In this document: in pieces, positions 51,813 to 60,671 of the stretch | How the letters are laid out: every line of letters starts with the position of its first letter | Position numbering within the stretch: the first letter of the stretch is position 1 | Source: an uncultured Clostridia bacterium | GTDB taxonomy: Bacteria > Bacillota > Clostridia > Oscillospirales > CAG-382 | NCBI GenBank assembly: GCA_947630765.1 | Contig: CANRIX010000006.1 | Span: 1 to 64,000, forward strand | Length of the DNA stretch: 64,000 nt | Direction of reading: 5' to 3' | The notes under the pieces: generated by a model | The model's input: the letters and a program-made list of their open reading frames with translations, nothing else | Databases searched by the model: none | What the model was told of the DNA's origin: nothing | Program-made: the position numbers and the translations under genes

Positions 51813-52391
51813 CTACTCGTCGCCCTTCGGCTTCCTGCGCTTCCCACCGAAGTACTCCTTCAAAAGCATAGCGAGAAAGACGCAGAACGACAGCATGGCG
51901 GCGGCGGAAACGCACACGAACGCGACGCTCGCGTGCTCCCCGGCATGCTTGTTCAGGCGCATGGCGACCGTTTGGGAAACCTCCCGCAGGACGTCCTGCG
52001 CGTCGCCGAAGCGGGCGAGTGCGGACTCGGCGAACGAGCAGCGGGGGAGCAGCTGCTCCGCCGCCCCGCCGAGCGGCAGGGACGCGTACCCGGTGAATCG
52101 GACGGGCTCGGGGAAGGTTTCGTCGATGTACGCCTGCGTGTCGGCGAGCAGGGCTTCCGTGCCGTCGGCGGCGCGCAGGAAGTAGAAATTGAGCGGTCGT
52201 TCGTTCGCCGGACTGTAGGTCATGCAGTACTCGATCTCTACCGCGTCGAAGCACAGCGCGTCCCCGACCGCCGCATCCGGCGCATAGGCGGCGAGCTCCT
52301 CCTGCACCGGGAAGAACCGCAGAAGGAACGCCGACACGAGCAGGCAGAGCGTTATGCCCAACGCGATCTTGACCTTGCGCGTTCTTTCCAT
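51813..52391 (-). CDS. Membrane protein of unknown function
   Basis: A 192-residue protein with two hydrophobic segments (about 9-29 and 158-180). They bracket an extracytoplasmic domain of about 125 residues containing a few cysteines, and the tail is short and basic (FGGKRRKPKGDE). I do not recognise the domain (EELAAYAPDAAVGDALCF, FYFLRAADGTEALLAD). ATG 52391 follows GGGAAAGGACG; the frame is open a little further upstream without an RBS. Its stop is directly next to a P repeat. The gene stands alone, with a divergent promoter on the other side. Confidence 0.65.
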   Translation of the reverse strand: MERTRKVKIALGITLCLLVSAFLLRFFPVQEELAAYAPDAAVGDALCFDAVEIEYCMTYSPANERPLNFYFLRAADGTEALLADTQAYIDETFPEPVRFTGYASLPLGGAAEQLLPRCSFAESALARFGDAQDVLREVSQTVAMRLNKHAGEHASVAFVCVSAAAMLSFCVFLAMLLKEYFGGKRRKPKGDE

Positions 52392-52470
52392 AGCGACAGC
52401 ACGTCCTTTCCCGTTCTTTCCCATCTATTATACCGAACCGAAGCGGATTTGTCAAGAGCGAAAAAAGGGC

Positions 52471-52499
52471 TTGCAATTTCGCGAAAACTGTGGTATGAT
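52471..52499 (+). promoter_or_regulatory. Sigma-A promoter of the YgjV-like gene
   Basis: TTGCAA (52471-52476), 17 bp, TATGAT (52494-52499). Confidence 0.72.
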
Positions 52500-52545
52500 G
52501 GGGCTTGCGCCGCCGGAGGACCGGGGGCGCCGAAAGGAAAAACGT

Positions 52546-53067
52546 ATGCTTTTCTATCTCGCGCAGGCGGTGGGCGTCTGCGGCATGGCGCTCGCCGTCG
52601 CGTCGTTCCAGCAGCGGAAACGGTCGCGCATCGCGTTCCTGCAAATGCTGTCCTCGGTGGTCTGGACGGCGCATTTCGCACTGCTCGGCGCGTGGTCGGG
52701 CATGGCGATGAACGCCGTCGGGGTGCTTCGCGGCTACGTCTGCGCCCGCAAGGAAAAGGGGCGCTGGACGGGCGCAAACTGCTGGCCGTTCGTGTTCTCT
52801 GCGCTGTCGCTCGCCGCGTGCGTGCTGACGTGGCAGGACTGGCTTTCGGTTTTGCCGACGGTCGCGATGATCGTGACCAGCTTCGGGCTGTGGGCGGATT
52901 CCCCGCGCACCGTCCGTCGGGCGAACCTGCCCGGCTCGCTGCTCTGGCTGACCTATAACCTGTTTTCCGGCTCCTACCCGGGTGCGCTGACCGAATGCTG
53001 CAACACGACGTCGATCCTCGTCGCGATGGTGCGCCTCGACCGCGCAAAAGCCGCGACCAAGACTTGA
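52546..53067 (+). CDS. YgjV-family inner membrane protein
   Basis: A 173-residue membrane protein of the YgjV/Imp family. About five hydrophobic segments are visible. The conserved start LAQAVGVCGMALAVASFQQR is followed by LQMLSSVVWTAHFALLGAWSGMAMN, then LWADSPRTVRRANLPGSLLWLTYNLFSGSYPG and TSILVAMVRLDR, a familiar pattern for this group. The function is not established; family members are widespread small membrane proteins. ATG 52546 follows GAAAGGAAAAAC. The promoter of the next gene overlaps its stop codon. Confidence 0.8.
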   Translation: MLFYLAQAVGVCGMALAVASFQQRKRSRIAFLQMLSSVVWTAHFALLGAWSGMAMNAVGVLRGYVCARKEKGRWTGANCWPFVFSALSLAACVLTWQDWLSVLPTVAMIVTSFGLWADSPRTVRRANLPGSLLWLTYNLFSGSYPGALTECCNTTSILVAMVRLDRAKAATKT

Positions 53068-53092
53068 CAAATACGCCGAACGGGTGTATAAT
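53064..53092 (+). promoter_or_regulatory. Sigma-A promoter of the CBM9-like lipoprotein
   Basis: TTGACA (53064-53069), 17 bp, TATAAT (53087-53092). It overlaps the stop codon of the YgjV-like gene. Confidence 0.88.
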
Positions 53093-53124
53093 GAAAGAAA
53101 AACAGAAAAGAAAGGGCTTTCACC

Positions 53125-54444
53125 ATGAAAAGAACCTTCGCATTGTTGCTGACCTTCGCGCTGCTGCTGACCGCGGCCTGCGCGTTCGCGTCCTGCGGCG
53201 AGGAGGGCGATACATCGTCCGCGACCTCGTCGTCGGCGACCTCTTCGACCGCCGGGACTTCGTCGTCCGCTTCTTCGTCGGCGGCTTCCTCGTCCGACGC
53301 GTCCTCGGCGGCTTCCTCGTCTGCGGCTTCTTCTGCCGCTTCGTCCGACGCTTCGTCCGGCGAAGGCGCAGCGCCGACCTTCCTGAACAACTTCCTGTCC
53401 TTCGGCCCGGTCGATACGAAAGTGACCGCCACGTCGGAAAATTCCGTGCGGCTGACCGGCATCGACGGAGGGCTTGCCGAAGGGGCGATCGTGCTCTATA
53501 CGCCGGACTGCGAAGAAACGCCGACGGCGGACGAACTGGCGGATTTCGCCGTCGCGCTGTTCGACTTTGACCACAGCGCGTTCGGCTACGTCAAGACCGG
53601 CTTCCAGGCGGTCGGGCAAGCGACCGACCTCGAGGTCCCGGACGACGGGTTCGCCGTCGCGGCGCATAAGTCGCAGGACGTCTACGTCAAGCGGCTGGAA
53701 TCCCTCGAGGAGAAAAAGACCACGGTCTTCCCGCACGGTCTGCACCTGCCCGTGCTCGACTACACGGTCAAGAAGGCGACCGCCTCGCCGACCATCGACG
53801 GAACCTTCAACGAGAGCGAATGGAGCGCCTACCGCATCGACGACGTCGACGCCGAGAACGACCTGTGGTCCTACGACCAGTTCGACAAGAACGACTACTA
53901 CGCCACGGGGCGCTACTATGTGACCTATGACGACGAGTACCTCTACCTCTGCGTCGTCGTGTCCTCGCCCTACCACTATTGCCCGATCGCGAAGGATAAG
54001 GCGAACGATATGTGGCAGTACGAGTGCATTCAGGTCAAGGTCAGTGCGGAAGCGCCGGACGGGGAATACATCCTCGAGAACTTCGACCACGTTTCCAACA
54101 ATAAGGCGGTCAGCGACGGCGTCCTGCACGCCTACGGCTTCGCCGCGAACGACCAGAACGAGACCTGCTTCTACGAAACCGGCAAGATCACGACCTTCCC
54201 GGGCATCGCGGGCTGCTCGCGTGACGATTCGGCGCAGCAGACGGTCTACGAGGTCGGCTTCCCGTGGTCGGAGCTCGAACTGACGCCGGAAGCCGGACTG
54301 CGGCTGGGGCTGTCCTTCTCGATCAACTCCACGAACGCGGAGGACTTCACCAACGGCGTCTTTAAGAACATCATCTACCGCTGCGGCGGCGGCGTCATCG
54401 GGCGCAACGACTGGTCGAAGATCCCGGTCATCACGCTGTCGTAA
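53125..54444 (+). CDS. Ser-rich lipoprotein with CBM9-like domain
   Basis: A 439-residue surface lipoprotein. The signal peptide ends in a lipobox (FASC, Cys about 24). A low-complexity Ser/Ala/Asp stalk (about 28-85) is followed by a small module (about 88-195) that ends in LEVPDDGFAVAAHKS, akin to the PDDGFVLSGHG module of the family-10-like proteins. The C-terminal domain (about 215-435) resembles carbohydrate-binding family 9 (CBM9/DOMON): SPTIDGTFNESEWSAY, YVTYDDEYLYLCVVV, QYECIQVKV and VYEVGFPWSEL. It is probably a glycan-binding partner of secreted hydrolases. ATG 53125 follows GAAAGGGC. Confidence 0.85.
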   Translation: MKRTFALLLTFALLLTAACAFASCGEEGDTSSATSSSATSSTAGTSSSASSSAASSSDASSAASSSAASSAASSDASSGEGAAPTFLNNFLSFGPVDTKVTATSENSVRLTGIDGGLAEGAIVLYTPDCEETPTADELADFAVALFDFDHSAFGYVKTGFQAVGQATDLEVPDDGFAVAAHKSQDVYVKRLESLEEKKTTVFPHGLHLPVLDYTVKKATASPTIDGTFNESEWSAYRIDDVDAENDLWSYDQFDKNDYYATGRYYVTYDDEYLYLCVVVSSPYHYCPIAKDKANDMWQYECIQVKVSAEAPDGEYILENFDHVSNNKAVSDGVLHAYGFAANDQNETCFYETGKITTFPGIAGCSRDDSAQQTVYEVGFPWSELELTPEAGLRLGLSFSINSTNAEDFTNGVFKNIIYRCGGGVIGRNDWSKIPVITLS

Positions 54445-54494
54445 ATTGCATCGTGTCTGCCCGCCGAAAAGAGGTTGGATGGAGGTAGCGGACA

Positions 54495-55592
54495 ATGGAA
54501 ACATGCAAGGAATTCTTTCGGAACCATAAAACCACGGTCATCGTGACTGTCGGTTGTGTCCTGTTGGTCGTCGCCCTGCTTCTGTGCGTGTCCTTCCTGC
54601 GCGGTTGCGAGAGCCGGGAGGGGGCGACCACCGGCGTTTCGGAGGGGTCTGCCGAGGATCCTTCCGCCGTTTCGGGCGGGACTTCCGTCGCGGGAAGCTC
54701 CGCCGATAGCGGCGAGGGCAGCGAAAGCGGCGCAAGCATCGAGAGCGGCGCAAGCGGCGTAAGCATCGAGAGCGGTTCGCCGAGCGAATCGTCCGAGCCC
54801 GGTGACGAGCAATCCGCGGGCGCTTCGAGCGAGCCTTCGCTGGAAACGAGCTCCAAGGTCCCGATGGTCAGCGAAGTTGAAGTCAGCGAACCCGAACAGC
54901 CCGCCGTTTCCGAAACGCCGATCGACCCCCCGAAACCCGTCGAACCGCCCGTGGAAAAGCAGTACAAGACCGCCTGGGGCGAGCGTCCTCATGAGTTTGA
55001 AGAACTTAAAGGGGTTGTGAATCAGGGAGAAGGTGGTAGCTTTTATGGTAGTAAATTAAAGCAACATTCTGATGGTTACGGAAATACATGGTATACTTTT
55101 GATGGTAATATTATCGGAAATAACTCTATTTTTGATAAGGGTGGGTTAAGTCTAATAGATAATTATGCTAATTATCTTGGGTATGGCTATTGGAGCAATG
55201 GGTTATATTATTGGTCTGAAGATTTGCCAATTACGCCAACCCAAAATGGAATGATTTACGCTAACGTTCCTCTAAAAGATCAGGGTGCATTTCCTTTGCC
55301 GCAAGACATGCCATACGGAGATACTTTTGAAAGTTTTTTCCATTGGTTTTTTGAAGATGGGTATGTACGTTTGATAAGTCAGTGTTCTGATTTGGATGAA
55401 CTCGTTGATCTTATGAATTCAATTTTTGAAGAGGATCATCTACTATATAATCCCCATCTTGAAGCAGAACATATTGAAAGATGGTGTTTTGAAGAAATAA
55501 ACATTCATGACTATAAGGATCTCCTCACTGCAATCGCTGACCCTTTTTCTTATCCATTTTCCCCTTACACGCATGAAGTAAAGTCTGCATAA
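54495..55592 (+). CDS. Membrane-anchored stalk protein with foreign-looking C-terminal domain
   Basis: A 365-residue protein. A single N-terminal membrane helix (about 13-35) precedes a Ser/Gly/Glu-rich stalk (about 38-125), a Pro/Val/Glu linker (about 125-155) and a C-terminal domain (about 170-365). The latter is rich in Tyr, Trp, Asn and acidic residues (SDGYGNTWYTFDGNIIGNN, WSNGLYYWSEDLP). I do not recognise this domain. The DNA changes sharply near 55000: the first half is GC-rich like its surroundings, while 55005-55592 is AT-rich with codons such as TTA, AAT, GAT and ATA. A domain swap by recombination is likely. ATG 54495 follows TGGAGGTAG. Confidence 0.75.
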   Translation: METCKEFFRNHKTTVIVTVGCVLLVVALLLCVSFLRGCESREGATTGVSEGSAEDPSAVSGGTSVAGSSADSGEGSESGASIESGASGVSIESGSPSESSEPGDEQSAGASSEPSLETSSKVPMVSEVEVSEPEQPAVSETPIDPPKPVEPPVEKQYKTAWGERPHEFEELKGVVNQGEGGSFYGSKLKQHSDGYGNTWYTFDGNIIGNNSIFDKGGLSLIDNYANYLGYGYWSNGLYYWSEDLPITPTQNGMIYANVPLKDQGAFPLPQDMPYGDTFESFFHWFFEDGYVRLISQCSDLDELVDLMNSIFEEDHLLYNPHLEAEHIERWCFEEINIHDYKDLLTAIADPFSYPFSPYTHEVKSA

Positions 55593-55753
55593 CAATCTTC
55601 CTCTCTGCGAATCGCAAAATTCTCGTAGGGAGGAAGCATTTCTATGGCGGCAGGGGACTGCCCCGAACCGAATTCCCCGGAAGATTTTCACGCGAAGGGA
55701 GCGACGCGTCGCGTCTTGCTTCCCCGCTTTTCACCAAGCAAAGGAGCCTTTCT

Positions 55754-56524
55754 ATGACGGCAAAACAACTGATGGACCTGCTCGTCGGGGAAAAGAACCT
55801 CGGCAAGCCGACGGTGGACACCTGCAAGCACGGCGACGAGAATCGCGAGCTCCGCAAGGTCGGGGTCTGCCTGACCGCGACGCCGGACGTGCTGCGTGCC
55901 GCCGCCGATTGGGGCGCGGACCTGCTGATCACCCACGAATGCACCTATTACGACCATTTCGATTCCCCCCGCCCCGACCCGATCACGGCGAAAAAGCGGG
56001 AATTGGTCGCGTCCTGCCCGTTCACGCTCTGGCGGTTCCACGATTTCATCCATTCCAACGAGGGGCGGCCGGACGGCATCCACGTCGGGTTCCTCGAATC
56101 GCTCGGCGTCCCGTACCGCTACGACGGTTCCCGCTTCGCGGACCTCGCGGACGAAACCACCCCGCGGGAATTGGCGAATCGCATTTCCGAAAAGCTCGGC
56201 GTCCCGCACCCCCGTATCGCGGGCGACCCGGACCTGCCGGTGCGCCGGATCGCGCTCTACCTCGGGGCGTGCGGCAGCTCCTTCGACGCGTTCGCTTCGG
56301 ACGACGCGCAGCTCGCCATCGCCGGGGAGCTCAGCGAATGGCGGGAGGTCGAACCGATCCGCGACGCCGCCCAACTCGGCGTCCCGAAGGCGCTGCTCCT
56401 GCTCGGGCACGCCGCGTCCGAGGAACCGGGCATGGCGCTGCTCGCCGACGGCTTGCGGGCGCATTTCCCGGCGCTCGACGTGCGGTTCTTCCCGTGCGGC
56501 CCCATCGTGACCTACGCGGAATGA
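55754..56524 (+). CDS. Nif3-like dinuclear metal-centre protein
   Basis: A 256-residue member of the Nif3/DUF34 family (GTP cyclohydrolase I type 2 fold). The metal-site motifs are TCKHGDENREL, LITHECTYYDHFD near residues 60-72 and GHAASEEPGM near 218. Family members bind two metal ions; their physiological role is unsettled. Bacterial Nif3 genes usually sit beside the 23S/sigma-A region, but here the gene is coupled to cca by a 4-bp overlap (ATGA). Start ATG 55754 follows AAAGGAGCC. The 160 bp upstream is the AT-rich tail of the previous gene and a short unremarkable gap. Confidence 0.88.
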   Translation: MTAKQLMDLLVGEKNLGKPTVDTCKHGDENRELRKVGVCLTATPDVLRAAADWGADLLITHECTYYDHFDSPRPDPITAKKRELVASCPFTLWRFHDFIHSNEGRPDGIHVGFLESLGVPYRYDGSRFADLADETTPRELANRISEKLGVPHPRIAGDPDLPVRRIALYLGACGSSFDAFASDDAQLAIAGELSEWREVEPIRDAAQLGVPKALLLLGHAASEEPGMALLADGLRAHFPALDVRFFPCGPIVTYAE

Positions 56525-57852
56525 ACGGCTGGACGCTGCCCGCCGAGGTTTCGGACGCGCTGGACGCGCTGGAACGGGCGGGATTTGCCGCCTACCTCGC
56601 GGGCGGGTGCGTCCGCGACCTGCTGCGCGGCGTGCCCCCGCACGATTACGACCTGACGACCGACGCGCTGCCGGAGCAGACGCGGGCTGTCTTTTCCGAC
56701 CGCCGCGTCCTGCCGACCGGGCTGAAGCACGGCACGGTGACCCTGCTTGCCGACCCCTACGCGCTGGAGATCACGACCTTCCGCACCGACGGGACCTATA
56801 CCGACGGCCGCCGCCCAGACAGCGTGACCTTCACCCGCTCGATCGGGGAGGACCTGCGTCGGCGGGACTTCACGGTCAACGCGATGGCGTATTCCCCCGT
56901 GCGCGGGCTGGTCGACCCGTTCGGCGGGCGGGCGGACCTGCAAAAAAAGCTGCTGCGGTGCGTCGGTGACCCGTCCGAGCGCTTCCGCGAGGACGCGTTG
57001 CGGATCCTGCGCGGCGCACGGTTCGCGTCCTGCCTTGGGTTTTCGGTCGAACCGGCGACCGCCCGCGCGATGGAAGCGCTGACCCCCCGGCTGTCGCTCG
57101 TGTCCGCCGAACGGATCACCGCCGAACTGCTGAAGCTGCTTTGCGGAGAGGACGTCGGGCGGGTGCTGGACGAATTTCGGGAGCTGTTCGCGTTCCTTTT
57201 GCCGGAATTGCGCCCCTGCTTCGGGTTTGACCAGCAGAACCGCCACCACTGCTTCGACGTGTACACGCATATCTTTCGCGTGGTATCCGCCGTCCCCCCG
57301 GAACCGCTGCTGCGCGTCGCCGCCCTGTTCCACGACGTGGCGAAGCCCGCCTGCTTCGTCTTTCGGGACGGGCGCGGGCATTTCCCGGAGCACGCCGAAC
57401 GCTCGGCGGAGATCGCGGGCGCGACCCTGCGCCGCTGGAGGACCGAAAAGCGTCTGCGCGAGGACGTCTGCACGCTCGTGCGGCTGCACGACCGCTGGCT
57501 CAAGCGCGAACCCGCTTCCGCCGCCCCGGAGCTGCTTGCGGAGGTCCCGCCGCACCTCGTCGACCCCCTGCTTTCCCTCATGGAAGCGGACGCGACCGCC
57601 AAAGCGGACCCGGATTCCGCCGTCGCGCAGGTTCGCGCCCTGCGGGACGCCGTCGCGGCGTTCTCCGCGTCGCACCCCTGCTTGACCTTGCATGACCTCG
57701 CCGTCAACGGCGACGACCTGCTTTCGCGCGGCTTCCCGCCCGGTCCCGCCGTCGGCGACGAACTGCGCTCCCTGCTCGACCGCGTCCGCGCCGGCGACCT
57801 GCCGAACCACCGCGACGCCCTGCTTCACGCGTTAAAAAACCCCAAAAAATAA
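56521..57852 (+). CDS. cca: CCA-adding tRNA nucleotidyltransferase
   Basis: A 443-residue class II nucleotidyltransferase that builds or repairs the CCA tail of tRNAs. The N-terminal catalytic domain has AYLAGGCVRDLLRG, the catalytic pair in HDYDLTTDA and GTVTLL, then RRRDFTVNAMAY (the NTP-template region). A C-terminal HD-like domain shows HHCFDVYTHIFRV and AALFHDVAKP, the metal-dependent phosphohydrolase motif (H..HD). The start ATG overlaps the Nif3-like stop. The next gene starts 20 bp downstream, so Nif3-cca-degV probably form one unit. Confidence 0.95.
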   Translation: MNGWTLPAEVSDALDALERAGFAAYLAGGCVRDLLRGVPPHDYDLTTDALPEQTRAVFSDRRVLPTGLKHGTVTLLADPYALEITTFRTDGTYTDGRRPDSVTFTRSIGEDLRRRDFTVNAMAYSPVRGLVDPFGGRADLQKKLLRCVGDPSERFREDALRILRGARFASCLGFSVEPATARAMEALTPRLSLVSAERITAELLKLLCGEDVGRVLDEFRELFAFLLPELRPCFGFDQQNRHHCFDVYTHIFRVVSAVPPEPLLRVAALFHDVAKPACFVFRDGRGHFPEHAERSAEIAGATLRRWRTEKRLREDVCTLVRLHDRWLKREPASAAPELLAEVPPHLVDPLLSLMEADATAKADPDSAVAQVRALRDAVAAFSASHPCLTLHDLAVNGDDLLSRGFPPGPAVGDELRSLLDRVRAGDLPNHRDALLHALKNPKK

Positions 57853-57872
57853 ATGAAAACGAGGTTTTACAC

Positions 57873-58733
57873 ATGGCTTCCTTTGTCATTTTCACGGATT
57901 CTTCCGCCGACCTGCCGGACGAGTGGGTGGCGAAATACGACCTGCAAGTGATCAACCTGCACCTGATCGTCAGCGGCAAGGAGGAGGACGCCTCGGCGCT
58001 GGACGTCCACACGTTCTACGACCGCCTGCGGAACGGGGAGGTCGCGTCGACCGCCGCCGCGGGCATGGGCGAGTACGTCGAAAAGATGGAGCCGTTCCTG
58101 CGCGACGGGAACGACCTGCTCTACATCGGCTTTTCCGAAGCGCTCAGCGCGACCTTCCGCAACGGCGAGCTGGCGCTCAAGGAGCTTTCCGAGCGCTACC
58201 CGGAGCGCAAGCTGTTTGCGGTCAGCTCGCTTTGCGCGTCGACCGGGCACGGGCTTCTGGTCCTGCTTGCCGCGATGAAGCGGGCGGAGGGGCTGTCCAT
58301 CGAGCAGGTTCGGGATTACACAGTCGAGACCGTCCCGCACCTCTGCCACTGGTTCACGGTCGACGACTTGATGTTCCTCAAGCGCGGCGGGCGCATCTCC
58401 GCGTCGACGGCGCTGGTCGGCACGATGCTGGGCATCAAGCCCATCCTGCACGTCGACGACGAGGGGCGGCTCATCAACGTTTCCAAGGTGCGCGGTCGCA
58501 AAGCGTCGGTCAACGCCCTCTTCGAGAAGGTGCGCGAGACCGCGATCCGCCCGGAGACGCAGCTCATGGCGATCTGCAACGGCGACTGCCCCGAGGAGGC
58601 TTCCGCCCTCGCCGAACGGTTGAAAACCGAGCTGTCGGTCCCCGAGGTCATCATCAGCCCGACCGGCGCGGTCATCGGCGCCCATTCCGGTCCCGGCACC
58701 CTCGCCGTGTTCTTCCTCGGCGAGCGTCGGTAA
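57873..58733 (+). CDS. DegV family fatty-acid-binding protein
   Basis: A 286-residue DegV-family protein. These bind a fatty acid in the cytosol, and some (FakB) hand it to a kinase, FakA. The signature runs FTDSSADLP at the N-terminus, STAAAGMGEYVEKM, LYIGFSEALSATFRNGELA and HWFTVDDLMFLKRGGRISAS. The C-terminal SPTGAVIGAHSGPGTLAVFF contains the conserved Arg/His region of the lipid-headgroup site. No FakA is nearby. It follows cca by 20 bp; an intrinsic terminator ends the unit at 58752. Confidence 0.93.
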   Translation: MASFVIFTDSSADLPDEWVAKYDLQVINLHLIVSGKEEDASALDVHTFYDRLRNGEVASTAAAGMGEYVEKMEPFLRDGNDLLYIGFSEALSATFRNGELALKELSERYPERKLFAVSSLCASTGHGLLVLLAAMKRAEGLSIEQVRDYTVETVPHLCHWFTVDDLMFLKRGGRISASTALVGTMLGIKPILHVDDEGRLINVSKVRGRKASVNALFEKVRETAIRPETQLMAICNGDCPEEASALAERLKTELSVPEVIISPTGAVIGAHSGPGTLAVFFLGERR

Positions 58734-58751
58734 ACGGGCGCGAGCCTGAAA

Positions 58752-58798
58752 AAAGCGTCCCGACGGGGATCTTCCCGCCGGGACGTTCGTTTTTTTTG
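58752..58798 (+). terminator. Intrinsic terminator after the degV gene
   Basis: GCGTCCCGACGGGGATC and TTCCCGCCGGGACG form a stem with G/C mismatches, with AAAAAA before and TTTTTTTT after. Confidence 0.85.
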
Positions 58799-58848
58799 GT
58801 TTGCGGCGGGGAAGTCGTCCGGGGGACGACCCGCCGTGGTTTTTCGCG

Positions 58849-60171
58849 TCAAAACGGCGTGGCGTCCAGCGTTTCCGCGATGCCGTTGACCCGGTTTCGC
58901 CGTTCGTCCGGCTGCGCGGACAGCCAATCGGCGAGGCGGGCGTGGTACGGCGCTTCCGCGTCGGCGAGGAGTGCTGCGAGGGAGAGGTCGTCGAGCGTGG
59001 CGAACAGCGCGTGCAGTTCTTGCGTCGTCCAGAACGCGTCGACCAGCAGGTCGGCGAGGTCGCCGAGGGAGCGCACGGACTTGCGCACGGTTTCGGCGCG
59101 TTCCGCCGGGTTCCGCGCGAGCTCCAGCGAGCCGAGCAGTTCGCGGTAGTCCGCGTCCGCCATGCGCGCGGCGGTGTGGAAGCGTGCGCCGTGCGCGTCG
59201 CCGGTCCCGTCGGAAGCGAAGAACAGCGAGCGGAATACCGGCTCCGGGAGGGTTCCGCCGCAGAGCGTCCGCGCGACCGTCCGGGCGCAGGACAGGCCGT
59301 ACTGCCGGAACGGATCGTTCGGGTCGTCCGGCAAGCCGAGCGACGCGATCAACCCCTCGCACACCTCGTCCGGCGACCGCCCCGGCGCAATCGCAAACAG
59401 GGCGTGCACGTCCGCATCGGAGAGGACGAGGGGATCCGCGCTCCCGCGCAGCATCCACGCGCCGCAGGCGGCGGTCAGCACGCAGTAGAGCAGATTGACC
59501 GCCGTGTCCTGCCCGTCCGCACCGCAGCGGAACAGGACTTCCCGCACGTCCGACGGCGGAAAGAGCGCACAGAGGCGGTTCTCGAACCACAGCTTTTCCG
59601 CGTAGGCACGCGGATAGAACGGTCCGATTTCCGACCGCACTGGGGCGAAAAGCGGGTAGGACGGCAGGAATTTTCCGTCGTCGGCGGCGAATTCGAGGTC
59701 GTAGGCGTGGAAAAACGCGGGCAGATCCCGTTCGAGGACCTGGCGGTAGGCGATGCAGTCGGTTTCGACCTGCGTTTCCTGCGCGAGCCGGACGAGCTCC
59801 CGCGTCTCGCGCACCGCCCGTGCCGCTTCCGCCCGCCCCTTGCGATACTGCTCCCGCAGCGGGAGACGACGCAGGGCGAGAGCCGCTTCGTCCGCGTCGG
59901 GGCAGGTCTGCAGCCCCAATCCGACGAGGTAGACGACCGAGCGCAGGATCTCCTGCGCGTCCTCCTCCGGCACGGCGCAGGTCTCCCCGTCGGTCTTGCG
60001 CTGGATCAGCGAAGCGACCTGCTCCAGGCAGCCGACCTGCACGGCTTCCGCGTCCGCCCCGTCGAGCAGACCGGCGGAAACCCCCTCGGCGAGCAGGGTC
60101 TGCAGATAGTCCTCCCGGCGAAGCCTGCCTTCGTCGATGCGCAGGTGCTTCCTTATCTCCTTCTCCGGCAT
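58849..60171 (-). CDS. DUF6179-like protein
   Basis: A 440-residue protein, mainly helical, without a signal peptide or membrane segment. I associate this size and position with the DUF6179 family, found beside DUF6323 in clostridia; the identification rests on this context and on memory of the family. Visible stretches are IRKHLRIDEGRLRREDYLQT near the N-terminus, VVYLVGLGLQTC, and QYGLSCARTVARTLCGGTLPEP. No catalytic motif is obvious. Start 60171 falls 18 nt inside the previous gene's end with GAAGCTATCGC before it, so translation is probably coupled. The function is unknown. Confidence 0.65.
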   Translation of the reverse strand: MPEKEIRKHLRIDEGRLRREDYLQTLLAEGVSAGLLDGADAEAVQVGCLEQVASLIQRKTDGETCAVPEEDAQEILRSVVYLVGLGLQTCPDADEAALALRRLPLREQYRKGRAEAARAVRETRELVRLAQETQVETDCIAYRQVLERDLPAFFHAYDLEFAADDGKFLPSYPLFAPVRSEIGPFYPRAYAEKLWFENRLCALFPPSDVREVLFRCGADGQDTAVNLLYCVLTAACGAWMLRGSADPLVLSDADVHALFAIAPGRSPDEVCEGLIASLGLPDDPNDPFRQYGLSCARTVARTLCGGTLPEPVFRSLFFASDGTGDAHGARFHTAARMADADYRELLGSLELARNPAERAETVRKSVRSLGDLADLLVDAFWTTQELHALFATLDDLSLAALLADAEAPYHARLADWLSAQPDERRNRVNGIAETLDATPF

Positions 60172-60671
60172 ATGCGATAGCTTCCCCCCCAATTCGTGTC
60201 GCCGTAGAGCTCGTCCTGCAGGTCGAGCGCGTCCGGGCGCTTGCCCTTGCGCATGGTGTCGATGAACCATTGCAGGGCGGTCCCGCCGAGCAGCTCGAGC
60301 GACCCCTGGCAGGGCTCGTCGTACCATTCCCGCAGGAATGCGATCAGTTCGTCGTCCGAATACTTCCCGAAGCTGACCCGACGGTAGGCGTAGTACACCT
60401 CGGCGATCTGGTTGATGGTCTCCGCGTAGGTCTGCGGGGCGAGGTAGGGCGAATCCCGGAATGCCCGCAGCAGCTTGCTCAGCACGCCGCCGCCGATCTC
60501 GACCAACCCGTTATCCCGCAGGGCGCGGGAGCGCGTCTCGACCAGATCGACCGCCTGCTCCTTCGTCAGGGTCAGCCCGTAGGCGAAGGTATCGTCGTTG
60601 CACCGCAGCACGTCCCGCACGGCGGACTCGGTCAGGAATTGCGGGCTGAACAGCTCCAGACCGCCCTTCAT
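60153..60671 (-). CDS. DUF6323-like protein
   Basis: A 172-residue protein resembling the DUF6323 family: LTKEQAVDLVETRSRALRDN, GGGVLSKLLRAFRDSPYLAP, DELIAFLREWYDEPCQGSLELLGG are close to the pattern I recall. It is all-helical and cytosolic in appearance. It starts with a 4-bp overlap with the M20 hydrolase (ATGA) and overlaps DUF6179 by 19 bp, so three genes form a tightly coupled unit. The partnership with DUF6179 is recurrent in clostridia, suggesting a complex. No biochemical role is known to me. Confidence 0.7.
   Translation of the reverse strand: MKGGLELFSPQFLTESAVRDVLRCNDDTFAYGLTLTKEQAVDLVETRSRALRDNGLVEIGGGVLSKLLRAFRDSPYLAPQTYAETINQIAEVYYAYRRVSFGKYSDDELIAFLREWYDEPCQGSLELLGGTALQWFIDTMRKGKRPDALDLQDELYGDTNWGGSYRICRRRR

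Noticed and set aside
55644..55753. Short ORF starting at ATG 55645 between the chimeric gene and the Nif3-like gene
   Set aside because: It has an RBS-like site but no stop before running into the Nif3-like gene in another frame, and no protein-like composition.
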